The position numbers and the translations under genes are program-made. The notes beneath the pieces are model-generated. The model was not told the DNA's origin, ran no database searches, and saw only the letters and a program-made list of their open reading frames with translations. Shown here piece by piece: positions 39,281-47,752 of a stretch of DNA of 64,000 nt. The DNA is taken from assembly GCF_003762905.1 (NCBI RefSeq), contig NZ_RJKS01000002.1:666039-730038 (forward strand). Reading direction: 5' to 3'. Numbering within the stretch: position 1 is the stretch's first letter; each line of letters starts with the position of its first letter. The DNA is from Curtobacterium sp. ZW137 (GTDB lineage Bacteria; Actinomycetota; Actinomycetes; Actinomycetales; Microbacteriaceae).

Positions 39281-39925
39281 GTGAGCACCCCCACCACACC
39301 GATCCGCGCCCCCCGGCGCGACGCGACCGAGAACCGGGCTGCCCTGATCGACGCCGCGAAGACCGTGCTGCAGCGGGATCCGGACGCCTCGCTCGAGACG
39401 ATCGCGACCGCGGCCGGGCTCTCCCGCCGCGCGGTCTACGGGCACTTCCCCTCCCGCGACGACCTCGTCCGCGCGGTCGTCACCGCCGGCGCCGCACGCG
39501 TCGCCGCAGCCATGCCGACCTCCACCGATCTCGGCGACCTCCCGCCGGCAGCGCGCATCGCGGCCATCGCCGTCACCCTCTGGTCCGAGGTCTCCCACGT
39601 CCGCTCGATGGCCCGGATCGCCGTCCGGAGCCCCTACGGGGAGTCCGTGGCCGAGGTCTTCGCGCCGCTCCGTGCCCAGGTCCGTGACGCGTGCGCGCTC
39701 GGGATCGCGGACGGATCGATGCGCACCGACGTCGACGCGGCCACACTCGGACGTCTGGTCGAGGGCGCGTGCATCGCCGTCCTCGACGAAGCCACCCGCT
39801 CCGGTACCCCGGACCAGGCCGGCCGACGCATGGTCGTCCTCTCCGCACTGGGGATGGCCGGCATCGACTGGCGCACCGCCGCACTGACCGACCCACTCGA
39901 CCCCGCCCAGGGAGCACCAGCATGA
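39281..39925 (+). CDS. TetR family transcriptional regulator of the YhgE/Pip operon
   Basis: A 214-residue repressor. The N-terminal helix-turn-helix region runs ENRAALIDAAKTVLQ to LETIATAAGLSRRAVYGHFPSRDDLVRAV (about 17-67), typical of TetR. The C-terminal ligand domain is mostly helical and not assignable to a ligand. The first gene of a three-gene operon: its stop overlaps the next start as ATGA. An inverted repeat inside its own promoter is the likely operator. The effector could be a toxic or membrane-active compound, given the YhgE/Pip membrane protein in the operon, but that is inference. Confidence 0.9.
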   Translation: MSTPTTPIRAPRRDATENRAALIDAAKTVLQRDPDASLETIATAAGLSRRAVYGHFPSRDDLVRAVVTAGAARVAAAMPTSTDLGDLPPAARIAAIAVTLWSEVSHVRSMARIAVRSPYGESVAEVFAPLRAQVRDACALGIADGSMRTDVDAATLGRLVEGACIAVLDEATRSGTPDQAGRRMVVLSALGMAGIDWRTAALTDPLDPAQGAPA

Positions 39926-40650
39926 GCACGCTCGAGATCGACACCGCCGGCATCGGCGACGAACCGGGAGCACCGCTGCCCGTCGTCTCCGCCGTCGCCG
40001 GGCCGCACCGCCCGGGCATCGTCGCCGTCGAGACCGAGCAGGCCCCCGTGCTCGCCTCCCTCGTCGCCGGCGGCCGGATGAAGCCGGACCGCGGGCGGGT
40101 GCTCCTCGACGGGCACGACGACCCCGCGGCGCTCCGCCGGGCGTTCGCGCTCGTGGACACCCCGGGGGTCGCCGAGCCCTTCCCCGTCATGACGCTCCGA
40201 CGCATCGTGCGTGAAGAGCTCGCGTTCGCCGGGCAGCGCCCCTCCCGCGAGCACATCGACACCGTGCTCGACGAACTCGGCGTGAGCGCGTACGCCGACA
40301 CCGCCGTGCAGCGCGTCCCCACCGACGTCCGGGTCCGGCTGCTCGTCGAGCTCGCACTGCTGCGGGACGGCGTCACCGGCCTGGTGATCACCTCCCCCGA
40401 ACGCCACGGCGGCTCGGTCGCGAGCTGGTTCGCCGTCGTCCGCGACGTTGCCCAGCGCGGCATCACCGTGCTCCTCGTCACTTCGAAGGCCGCGGCGGAG
40501 ACCGCCGAGCGCCTGCTGGCGACCATCCCCGTGCCGAACGACGACCTGCCCGACGAGGGCGCATCCGCAACTGAGGGTCCCGATGACGCGACCTCCCCCA
40601 CCGGAGGCGAGCAGCGCCTCCCGTCGGACACCCTGGAGACCCGCTCGTGA
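39922..40650 (+). CDS. degenerate ABC-type ATPase-like protein of the YhgE/Pip operon
   Basis: A 242-residue protein that follows the layout of an ABC ATPase but lacks the catalytic motifs. The Walker A position reads AVETEQAPVLASLVAGG with no Gly-Lys-Ser/Thr; GRVLLDGHD resembles the strand after Walker A; no LSGGQ is seen where RVPTDVRVRLLVELALL stands; and the Walker B region LVITSPERHGG lacks the usual Asp-Glu. The family is therefore a likely pseudo-ATPase. ATGA overlap with the TetR gene and GTGA overlap with the YhgE/Pip gene show tight coupling, so it probably works as a partner subunit of the membrane protein. Confidence 0.72.
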   Translation: MSTLEIDTAGIGDEPGAPLPVVSAVAGPHRPGIVAVETEQAPVLASLVAGGRMKPDRGRVLLDGHDDPAALRRAFALVDTPGVAEPFPVMTLRRIVREELAFAGQRPSREHIDTVLDELGVSAYADTAVQRVPTDVRVRLLVELALLRDGVTGLVITSPERHGGSVASWFAVVRDVAQRGITVLLVTSKAAAETAERLLATIPVPNDDLPDEGASATEGPDDATSPTGGEQRLPSDTLETRS

Positions 40651-42881
40651 CCACCACCTCGCTCGTCCGCGCCGAACTCGCGCGCCTCACCGCGACCCCG
40701 CTCGCCCGCCTGGCGTTCATCGCGCTCATGGTCGTCCCGCTGCTCTACGGCGGCGCGTACCTCTGGGCGAACCGCGACCCCTACGCCAAGCTCGACCAGG
40801 TCCCCGCGGCGATCGTGAACCAGGACGCCGGCGCCACGCTCGACGGCGACACCGTGAACTACGGCAAGGACGTCACGAAGCGCGCGATCGACGGCGGCGA
40901 CTTCGGGTGGGTGAAGACCACCGCGGCCGACGCCCGCTCGGGTGTCCGGAACGGCACGTACGACTTCGTGGTGACGATCCCGCACGACTTCTCGGAGTCG
41001 CTGGTGTCGGCGCAGACGAACGACCCGAAGCGTGCCGAACTCGTCATGACGACGGCGGACACGAACTCCTACCTCGCGTCGACCATCGCGGAGCAGGCCG
41101 GCAAGACCATGCGCACCGCCGTGGCCGAACAGGTCGGGAAGAAGGCGGCGAAGACCCTGCTCGTCGGGCTGGCCGACGTGCGCGACAGCCTCGGCGACGC
41201 GGTCGACGGGGCCGGCGACCTCGCTTCCGGAGCCACCACCGCGTCGAACGGCGCCGACCAGCTCGCCGACGGCACCGGCAAGCTCGAGAGCGGCGCGGCG
41301 CAGCTCGCTGCGGGCACCGCGGACCTCCCCGCGCAGACGACGAAGCTCAACGACGGCGCGCAGCAGGTGGCGACGGGAGCCGGGTCGTTGTCGTCCGGGC
41401 TGTCCACGCTGCAGCAGTCCACGGCGTCGCTGCCGTCCCAGACCACGCAGCTGGACGACGGTGCCACGAAGCTGCAGAGCGGGCTCCACCAGCTCCGCGA
41501 CCAGACCGCGACGCTGCCGGCCGACACGAAGACGCTCGCCACCGGTGCCGCTGCAGTGGCCTCCGGGAACGCGACGCTCGCGACGGACGCGCAGCCGCTC
41601 ATCGACGGGGTCGAACAGCTCGCCGCCGACTCACCGCAGCTCGTCGCGACGCTGAAGCCCGTCGTGCAGGCGTCGACGGTGCTGACCGCAGCGCAGAAGA
41701 CCGAGCTCCTCGCCACCCTGGACACGCTCCAGACGCAGAGTTCGCAGCTCGGCGCCGGCGGCGCCGCGGTGTCCGAGGCGCTCGGCAAGCTGCAGACCGG
41801 CAGTGCACAGGTGTCCGACGGCGCGTCGAAGCTCGCGACCGCCGCGCCGCAGCTGACGTCCGGCGTCCAGCAGCTCTCCGATGGGTCGGACTCGCTGGCC
41901 GCCGGCACCGGGAAGCTCGCGGCCGCGGCACCGGCGCTGACCAACGGCATCTCCTCCGCAGCCACCGGTGCGTCCACGCTGTCGAACGGCGCCTCGCAGG
42001 TCGCAGCAGGCACGTCGAAGCTGGCGTCCGCCGCACCGACGCTGTCGAACGGCGCCGCGACGCTGGCCACGGGGACCGCTTCCGCCGACGACGGCGCGAA
42101 GTCGCTGGCGAGCGGGCTGCACACGCTGTCCTCCGGTGCGTCCACGCTCGCGTCGAAGCTCGACGAGGGCCGGACGAAGATCCCGGCGTCGACCGCGTCC
42201 CAGCGATCGGCACAGGCGTCGGTGATCTCGAACCCGGTGAAGGTCGGTGACGACAACGTCGCCGCGGCCGACAACTACGGAGCCGGCCTCGCGCCGTTCT
42301 TCATCTCGCTGGCGGCCTGGATCGGCATGTACGCGCTGTTCCTCATCCTCAAGCCGATCTCGAAGCGGGCGATCACCGCCGTGCGGAAGCCGCTGCAGAT
42401 CGTCCTCGGCGGGTGGCTCACCCCCGTGGTGCTCGGCATCGTGCAGATGGTGGCGCTGTTCTTCATCGTGCGGTTCGCGCTCGACCTGAACGTGGTGCAC
42501 GCCGGAGCGACGATCGGGGTGATGGTGCTGGCATCGGCGACGTTCGCGGCGGTCCTGATGGCGCTCAACGTGCTCCTCGGGTCCGTCGGACAGTTCCTCG
42601 GCCTGGTGCTCATGCTGGTGCAGCTCGTCACCGCCGGTGGCACGTTCCCCTGGCAGACCCTCCCCGGGCCGTTGGCGGCGCTGCACTTCGCCCTGCCGAT
42701 GACGTACTCCGTCGACGCCCTGCGGCAGACGATGTACGGCGGGTCAGCGGGTGCGGCGTGGTCGGACGCGGGCGTGCTCGCATGCTGGATGCTCGGCGCG
42801 CTGCTGGTCACCTTCGTGGTGGCTGCCCGGCAGGGCCGCTCCCGGACGCTGCGCGACCTGCGCCCGAGCCTGATCGGGTAG
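40647..42881 (+). CDS. YhgE/Pip family membrane protein
   Basis: A 744-residue protein. One N-terminal membrane helix (about 20-42) is followed by the YhgE/Pip extracellular region (AIVNQDAGA, YDFVVTIPHDFSESL), a long Ala/Ser/Gly/Thr-rich helical section of 10-14-residue repeats such as LADGTGKLESGAAQLAAGT (about 190-520), and an ABC-2-like C-terminal domain with five or six helices. Family members include the Lactococcus phage-infection protein and relatives of EsaA in type VII secretion; the precise function is unknown. It is the last gene of the TetR operon. The GTG at 40647 overlaps the previous stop by 4 nt. Confidence 0.92.
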   Translation: MTTTSLVRAELARLTATPLARLAFIALMVVPLLYGGAYLWANRDPYAKLDQVPAAIVNQDAGATLDGDTVNYGKDVTKRAIDGGDFGWVKTTAADARSGVRNGTYDFVVTIPHDFSESLVSAQTNDPKRAELVMTTADTNSYLASTIAEQAGKTMRTAVAEQVGKKAAKTLLVGLADVRDSLGDAVDGAGDLASGATTASNGADQLADGTGKLESGAAQLAAGTADLPAQTTKLNDGAQQVATGAGSLSSGLSTLQQSTASLPSQTTQLDDGATKLQSGLHQLRDQTATLPADTKTLATGAAAVASGNATLATDAQPLIDGVEQLAADSPQLVATLKPVVQASTVLTAAQKTELLATLDTLQTQSSQLGAGGAAVSEALGKLQTGSAQVSDGASKLATAAPQLTSGVQQLSDGSDSLAAGTGKLAAAAPALTNGISSAATGASTLSNGASQVAAGTSKLASAAPTLSNGAATLATGTASADDGAKSLASGLHTLSSGASTLASKLDEGRTKIPASTASQRSAQASVISNPVKVGDDNVAAADNYGAGLAPFFISLAAWIGMYALFLILKPISKRAITAVRKPLQIVLGGWLTPVVLGIVQMVALFFIVRFALDLNVVHAGATIGVMVLASATFAAVLMALNVLLGSVGQFLGLVLMLVQLVTAGGTFPWQTLPGPLAALHFALPMTYSVDALRQTMYGGSAGAAWSDAGVLACWMLGALLVTFVVAARQGRSRTLRDLRPSLIG

Positions 42882-42937
42882 CGCCCGGCGCCAGCGAGCG
42901 CCGCCGCGGCCGGGCGCCGGGCGCCGGCGCCGCCTGC

Positions 42938-43005
42938 CTTCGCACAATCGAAAGCACTCCGCACCACGTGATCCCGTGGTGCGGAGTGCTTTCGGTTGTG
43001 CGAAG
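42938..43005. repeat. long palindromic intergenic element
   Basis: Arms of 31 bp (42938-42968 and 42975-43005) match except for one T/G pair, around the loop TGATCC. Flanks on both sides are low-complexity GCGCC-type sequence. It lies after the YhgE/Pip stop and before the epimerase gene on the same strand. It may act as a terminator, but its length and flanks resemble the palindromic repeats at 48.6 and 53.4 kb. Confidence 0.75.
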
Positions 43006-43072
43006 CCGCGCCGCACCGCGCTCGCCCGGCGCCCGCGAGCGCCGCGACCTCGGCGCGCGTAGCGTCGCGGAC

Positions 43073-43876
43073 ATGGCGACGCTGCTCATCACCGGGGCGG
43101 CCGGACGCATCGCGACGGCGTTGCGTCCCCGGCTGCTGGACGCTGGACACGACCTCGTGCTGCTCGACGAGCGGCCCCCGGACCCACCGGTCGGGGATCG
43201 CGAGCGGTTCGTCCCCGGGTCGGTGAACGACCGCGCGGCGCTCGAGACCGCGCTGCCCGGGGTCGACACGGTCGTGCACCTGGCCGGCATCCCGACCGAG
43301 GACACCTGGGACGCGCTCATCGACGCCAACGTCACCGGGACGAAGAACGTCCTGGAGGCCGCTGCCGCCGCCGGGGTGCTCCGGGTCGTCCAGGCGAGCT
43401 CGATCCACGCCGTCGGCCGGGTGCCCGAGGAGACCGACGCACCCGCGAGCGTCCCCGGCGACCGGCTCCCCCGGCCCGACTCGTACTACGGCGTGACGAA
43501 GGCGGCGATGGAGCTCCTCGGGAGCCTCTTCGCCGACCGGTACGAGATGTCCGTCGTGTCCGCCCGGATCGGCGCGTTCGGGGAGCGTCCGGACTCGCGC
43601 CGGGCGCTGCTGATGTGGAGCTCGCCGGACGACCTCGCCCGGCTGGTGTCGGCGACGGTCGAGCTGACCGAACCCGGGCACCACGTGGTGTGGGCGGTGT
43701 CGCGGAACAGCGGCGCGCCCGCGGACTTCACCGCCGGCGAGCGGATCGGCTTCCACCCCGTCGACGACGCGTCCACGGTGCTCGACGCCGACGAACGGGC
43801 GGCGCTCCCGCCGGAGGACATGGCGTTCCTCGGCGGCGGCATGGCGGACATGCCCCTCGGACACCCGCGCGACTGA
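43073..43876 (+). CDS. NAD-dependent epimerase/dehydratase family protein, possibly uronate dehydrogenase
   Basis: A 267-residue extended short-chain dehydrogenase. LLITGAAGRIATALRPRL is the NAD-binding motif; VVHLAGIPTEDTWDAL, ASSIHAVGRVP and SYYGVTKAAMELLG (Tyr-x3-Lys) follow. Size, the short C-terminal part and the MWSSPDDLARLV segment resemble bacterial uronate dehydrogenases, which oxidise galacturonate or glucuronate to aldaric lactones. The LacI-type regulator gene downstream fits a sugar-catabolic role, but no other uronate gene is present, so the specific call stays tentative. I start at the ATG at 43073; the frame upstream is only overlap with the previous gene. Confidence 0.78.
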   Translation: MATLLITGAAGRIATALRPRLLDAGHDLVLLDERPPDPPVGDRERFVPGSVNDRAALETALPGVDTVVHLAGIPTEDTWDALIDANVTGTKNVLEAAAAAGVLRVVQASSIHAVGRVPEETDAPASVPGDRLPRPDSYYGVTKAAMELLGSLFADRYEMSVVSARIGAFGERPDSRRALLMWSSPDDLARLVSATVELTEPGHHVVWAVSRNSGAPADFTAGERIGFHPVDDASTVLDADERAALPPEDMAFLGGGMADMPLGHPRD

Positions 43877-43933
43877 CCCGCCCCGTACCCCAGGCACGCC
43901 CCGCTACGATCGGGGGACGCAAGCCGGAGGTCG

Positions 43934-44932
43934 ATGCTGACAATGGGAGACGCGAAACCCGCGACGATCTACGACGTCGCTGCCCGGGCGGGGGTGTCGA
44001 AGTCGCTCGTCTCGCTCGTGCTGCAACGGTCCCCGCGCGTGAGCGAGCAACGCCGAGCAGCCGTCCTCACGGCGATCCAGGAACTCGACTACCGGCCCTC
44101 CACCGCAGCGGTCTCGCTCGCCGGCACCCGGAGCCGCACGATCGGCGTCGTGCTCGACGACTTCCGCAACCAGTGGTTCGTGGACCTGCTGACCGGCCTC
44201 CGGGAAGCCCTGCAGGACCAGGGCCACCGGCTCGTCGTCGCGGACCGGTTCCTCAACACGGGACTCGACGCCTCCCCGGTGGAGGGCTTCCTCTCGATGC
44301 GCGTCGAGGGCATCGTCATCGCGGGTGAGCCCGACACCGACCTCGCCATCCCCGCGTCCACCCCGCTCGTCATCGCCGGGGGCCGGCTGTCGATCCCCCG
44401 CGCGGACACGGTCGCGAACGACGACCGTGCCGGCGGCCGGATGGCGGCGCAGCACCTCCTCGGGCTCGGGCACACCCGGCTCGGCTTCGTCGGCGCGCAG
44501 TCCGCAGCGGCCGTCGAGCGGCTCGCCGGCTTCCGGGACGGTGTCGGCGAGTCCGCTGCCGTCGCGGTCTCCAGCCTCGCGGGCGAGCTGACCGAGGACG
44601 CCGGAGCACGCGCCACCCGGGCGCTCCTCGACGAGCACCCCGACGTCACGGCCGTGTTCGCCGGCAACGACGTGATGGCGCTCGGCGCGATGTCCGCCCT
44701 CGCCGAGCGCGGACTCCGCGTCCCCGAGGACGTCTCGGTCATCGGCTACGACGACACCCCGATCGCGGCCACTCGGTACGTCGGGCTGACGAGCATCGAC
44801 GACCGCAGCGTCGAGATCGGCCGCGGGTCCGGGGAACGCCTGCTCGCCCGCATCGCCGATCCGGACATCGCGGCGACGGAGACGCTGGTGGAACCCCGCC
44901 TGGTCGCCCGGCGCACGACCGCCAGGCGCTGA
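43934..44932 (+). CDS. LacI family transcriptional regulator
   Basis: A 332-residue regulator. The N-terminal LacI helix-turn-helix and hinge read TIYDVAARAGVSKSLVSLVLQ and VSEQRRAAVLTAIQELDYRPS; the periplasmic-binding-protein-like core starts at RTIGVVLDDFRNQWF and ends with SVIGYDDTPIAATRYVGLTSI. It probably controls sugar genes; the inducer is unknown, and the epimerase gene 57 bp upstream is the only candidate target here. Two ATGs are possible, 43934 and 43943; GGAGG is 3 nt from the first and 12 nt from the second, so the start is not settled. The upstream sequence CCCCGCTACGATCGGGGG holds a likely -10 inside an inverted repeat, which may be its own operator. Confidence 0.92.
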   Translation: MLTMGDAKPATIYDVAARAGVSKSLVSLVLQRSPRVSEQRRAAVLTAIQELDYRPSTAAVSLAGTRSRTIGVVLDDFRNQWFVDLLTGLREALQDQGHRLVVADRFLNTGLDASPVEGFLSMRVEGIVIAGEPDTDLAIPASTPLVIAGGRLSIPRADTVANDDRAGGRMAAQHLLGLGHTRLGFVGAQSAAAVERLAGFRDGVGESAAVAVSSLAGELTEDAGARATRALLDEHPDVTAVFAGNDVMALGAMSALAERGLRVPEDVSVIGYDDTPIAATRYVGLTSIDDRSVEIGRGSGERLLARIADPDIAATETLVEPRLVARRTTARR

Positions 44933-44989
44933 CGCCACCCCGGCCGGGAGGCCCACCGCACCCCCGCCAGACCGGCACCGGCCCGGCAC

Positions 44990-45664
44990 TCAGCGCGCGG
45001 GCGCCGCGTGCCGGACGATCCAGGCGTGCATGACGATGGCGGCCGCCGCCGAGGCGTTGATGCTCCGCGTCGACCCGTACTGCGCGATCTCCAGGTGCCC
45101 GTCCGCGCCGGCGACGGCCTCGTCGGTGAGCCCCGGCCCCTCTTGCCCGAACAGGAACACGCACCGCTCCGGCACCTCGGCGGTCTCGAGCATCGCGGCT
45201 CCGGGGGTGTTGTCGATCGCGATGACCGGCCGCCCCTCGTCGCGCATGGCCGCCAGGAACGACGCCACGTCCGGGTGGTTCCGCACGTGCTGGTACCGGT
45301 CGGTGACCATAGCGCCGCGGCGGTTCCACCGACGACGCCCGATGATGTGCACGGTGCCCGCCAGGAACGCGTTGGCACTCCGCACGATCGATCCGATGTT
45401 GAGGTCGTGCTGCCAGTTCTCGATCGCCACGTCGAAGCCGTGCCGGCGGGTGTCGAGGTCCGCGACGATGGCCTCCATCGACCAGTAGCGGTAGTGGTCG
45501 ACGACGTTGCGGGTGTCCCCGTGCTCCAGCAGCTCGGGGTCGAGCCGGGGGTCGTCCGGCCAGGGCCGTGGGTGCGGGCCGACCCCGTGCGTCGTGCGCT
45601 CGTGCGTCGGCGCGGGCAGGTCGGTCGGAGCGGGCGACTCGGTCGGGGCGGGCTCGTCGGTCAC
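44990..45664 (-). CDS. SpoU/TrmH family RNA 2'-O-methyltransferase
   Basis: A 224-residue SPOUT methyltransferase with a Pro/Thr-rich N-terminal extension (about 35 residues). The knot motifs are HDLNIGSIVRSANAF (motif 1, with the conserved Asn and Arg), FLFGQEGPGL (motif 2) and GSTRSINASAAAAIVMHAWI (motif 3). It should methylate a ribose in tRNA or rRNA; the exact target cannot be told. The GTG at 45664 is the first start. It converges on the LacI regulator gene with 57 bp between, where I see no strong hairpin. Confidence 0.9.
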   Translation of the reverse strand: MTDEPAPTESPAPTDLPAPTHERTTHGVGPHPRPWPDDPRLDPELLEHGDTRNVVDHYRYWSMEAIVADLDTRRHGFDVAIENWQHDLNIGSIVRSANAFLAGTVHIIGRRRWNRRGAMVTDRYQHVRNHPDVASFLAAMRDEGRPVIAIDNTPGAAMLETAEVPERCVFLFGQEGPGLTDEAVAGADGHLEIAQYGSTRSINASAAAAIVMHAWIVRHAAPAR

Positions 45665-45730
45665 GACTCCAGGGTAGAGCCGCGGCGGTCAGGCGCGGGC
45701 CGGCCCGGACGAGCACGCCCCGGCCGACGC

Positions 45731-46027
45731 TCAGTACGAGTACGACGGGGCGGGAGCGTTCGCCGCGAGGACCGCGATCAGCACGAACAGCCCGATGTAC
45801 AGCAGTGTGATCGCCCCGCCGACGATGACCGCGGCGAGCGCGAGACCGCGGCCACCCTCGGACCGCTTGCGGGCCTGCGACATCGCGACGAAACCGAGGA
45901 CGAACCCGATCAGCGGTGCGACGAACGCGGCGACGAGCGCGATGATCGCGAGTGTGTTCGTTCGCTGGGGGACGGATGCGGAGGGCTGCTGCGTGGCGGG
46001 CTGGGGAAACTGGTACTGAGTGGACAT
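45731..46027 (-). CDS. DUF4190-like two-helix membrane protein
   Basis: A 98-residue protein with a polar Gln/Pro/Ser-rich N-terminus (about 25 residues) and two membrane helices, TLAIIALVAAFVAPLIGFVLG and ALAAVIVGGAITLLYIGLFVL, joined by a basic loop (MSQARKRSEGGRG). This is the usual DUF4190 layout; function unknown. A promoter is readable on the minus strand: TACCGT 8 nt ahead of the ATG at 46027, with TTCCCA 18 bp further up and a run of seven A in the spacer, so the message is probably leaderless. Confidence 0.82.
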   Translation of the reverse strand: MSTQYQFPQPATQQPSASVPQRTNTLAIIALVAAFVAPLIGFVLGFVAMSQARKRSEGGRGLALAAVIVGGAITLLYIGLFVLIAVLAANAPAPSYSY

Positions 46028-46077
46028 CGCGAAAGACGGTATCTCAGATCTTTTTTTGTTGGGAACCGTATCGAAAT

Positions 46078-46776
46078 TCAGCGCACGCGCGACTCGATGC
46101 CCGCGAGCAGGACGTCGAGCCCGAGCTGGAAGCGGTCCTCGTACGAGTGCGTCCCGACGAGCTCACTGACGAGGGCGTGCCGTTCCGGTCGTCCGGCATC
46201 CGCGTCGCCACGGCCGACCTGCACGCCGGCGTGCCCCACGACGAAGTCGTAGACGACGAAGAACGCGTACATCGCCTCGGCGTCGGGCAGTCCGCCGGTG
46301 CGCAGGGCGCCGACGACCGTCCGGACCACGCCGTCGGACTCGTCGGACACGAGCGGCCCGCGGCGGCTGTGCGACTCGAGCACGAGCGGGTGGGTGCGCA
46401 TCAGGTCACGGAAGGTGGTCGCGAAGGTCCGCACCACCGCCTGCCACTCCGACGGCCAGACGAACGTCGACGCGAACTCGTCCACGGTGCGGCGGACGAT
46501 CTCCGCGTGCAGGTCGTCGAGGCCGCCGATGGTCCGGTGCACCGTCATCGGTGCGACGCCGAGCCGCTGCCCGAGCGCCCGGAAGGAGAGCCGCTCGAGC
46601 CCGTCCTCGTTCGCGATCACCGTGGCGGCGTCGATCACCTGCTCGCGGCTCAGCACGTTGGGGCGTCCCCGGCGTCGTCGCGGCGCCACGACCTCACCCG
46701 CGGCGGAGGCCGCAGCCGACACCGCGGCCGCAGCCGGTCGGGGTGTCACGGTCGGGTTTCCGGGTTCGACGAGCAC
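46078..46776 (-). CDS. TetR family transcriptional regulator
   Basis: A 232-residue regulator. After a disordered basic N-terminus (APRRRRGRPN) the helix-turn-helix runs SREQVIDAATVIANEDGLERLSFRALGQRLGVAPMTVHRTI. The C-terminal domain (YAFFVVYDFVVGHAGVQ, YEDRFQLGLDVLLAGI) resembles the TetR_C domain of the tetracycline-repressor group. The ligand is unknown. I chose GTG at 46776 because GGAGG lies 6 nt ahead; the longer frame to 47037 overlaps the divergent HAD gene. The 176-bp gap to that gene should hold both promoters. Confidence 0.88.
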   Translation of the reverse strand: MLVEPGNPTVTPRPAAAAVSAAASAAGEVVAPRRRRGRPNVLSREQVIDAATVIANEDGLERLSFRALGQRLGVAPMTVHRTIGGLDDLHAEIVRRTVDEFASTFVWPSEWQAVVRTFATTFRDLMRTHPLVLESHSRRGPLVSDESDGVVRTVVGALRTGGLPDAEAMYAFFVVYDFVVGHAGVQVGRGDADAGRPERHALVSELVGTHSYEDRFQLGLDVLLAGIESRVR

Positions 46777-46952
46777 GGGTGGCCTCCTTGTTGCGGTACG
46801 TGTCCCGAAAAGCCTAGGGCAAAGCCGAGTGGCATTCGGTGTCTCGACCTTCTCGGGTCCGGAAGCGGCGCGCAAGAGCCGATCGGAGCCTCCCGGCCCT
46901 TTCGAAGCCCACCCCGTGCCGGGCCGCCACGCACGCGCACTAGGGTGAGGCC

Positions 46953-47750
46953 ATGGCATCCCGCGACGACGTCGAGTGCTGGCTGACGGACATGGACGGC
47001 GTGCTGGTCCACGAGAACCAGGCGCTCCCCGGTGCACCCGAACTGATCCAGCAGTGGCTCGACGAGGGCACCGAGTTCCTCGTCCTCACGAACAACTCGA
47101 TCTTCACCCCGCGCGACCTCAGCGCCCGGCTCCGCTGGTCCGGTCTCGAGGTGCCGGAGGACCGCATCTGGACCTCCGCACTCGCCACGGCGGACTTCTG
47201 CAAGTCCCAGATGCCCGGCGGCTCCGCGTTCGTCATCGGGGAAGCCGGCATGACCACGGCGCTCCACGAAGCCGGCTTCATCATGACCGAGACCGCGCCC
47301 GACTACGTCGTCGTCGGCGAGACCCGGAACTACTCGTTCGAGGCGATCACGAAGGCCGTCCGGCTGATCCGTGACGGCGCCCGGTTCATCGTCACGAACC
47401 CCGACGCGACCGGCCCGAGCGCCGAGGGTGTCCTGCCCGCCACCGGCGCGATCGCCGCGATGATCGAGAAGGCCACCGGCAAGCAGCCCTACGTGGTCGG
47501 CAAGCCGAACCCGATGATGTTCCGCTCCGCGATGAACCGGATCGGTGCGCACTCGGAGAACACCGGGATGATCGGCGACCGGATGGACACCGACGTCCAG
47601 GCCGGCATCGAAGCGGGGCTGCACACCGTCCTCGTGATGACGGGCATCAGCGACCAGGCCGAGATCGACCGCTACCCGTTCCGGCCGAGCGAGGTCATCT
47701 CCGGCGTCCACGAGCTCGTGCGCACGGAGCCCGTCGAAGTCGAGATGTAG
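46953..47750 (+). CDS. HAD-IIA family phosphatase (NagD-like)
   Basis: A 265-residue HAD hydrolase. The nucleophile motif is WLTDMDGVLVHEN (Asp13, Asp15), motif II is FLVLTNNS, the Lys motif is VGKPNPMMF, and the metal motif is MIGDRMDTDVQAGIEAG. This arrangement is typical of NagD-like nucleotide or sugar phosphatases. It is followed 2 nt later by the Tam-like gene and probably forms an operon with it. AGGGTGAGG lies just ahead of the ATG at 46953. Confidence 0.94.
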   Translation: MASRDDVECWLTDMDGVLVHENQALPGAPELIQQWLDEGTEFLVLTNNSIFTPRDLSARLRWSGLEVPEDRIWTSALATADFCKSQMPGGSAFVIGEAGMTTALHEAGFIMTETAPDYVVVGETRNYSFEAITKAVRLIRDGARFIVTNPDATGPSAEGVLPATGAIAAMIEKATGKQPYVVGKPNPMMFRSAMNRIGAHSENTGMIGDRMDTDVQAGIEAGLHTVLVMTGISDQAEIDRYPFRPSEVISGVHELVRTEPVEVEM

Positions 47751-47752
47751 GC

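Noticed and set aside
39973..39996. LPVVS sequence near the N-terminus of the degenerate ABC-like protein
   Set aside because: It is internal, followed by Ala rather than Gly at a chain end, and the protein is cytoplasmic; a chance match to the C-terminal LPVVSG motif.
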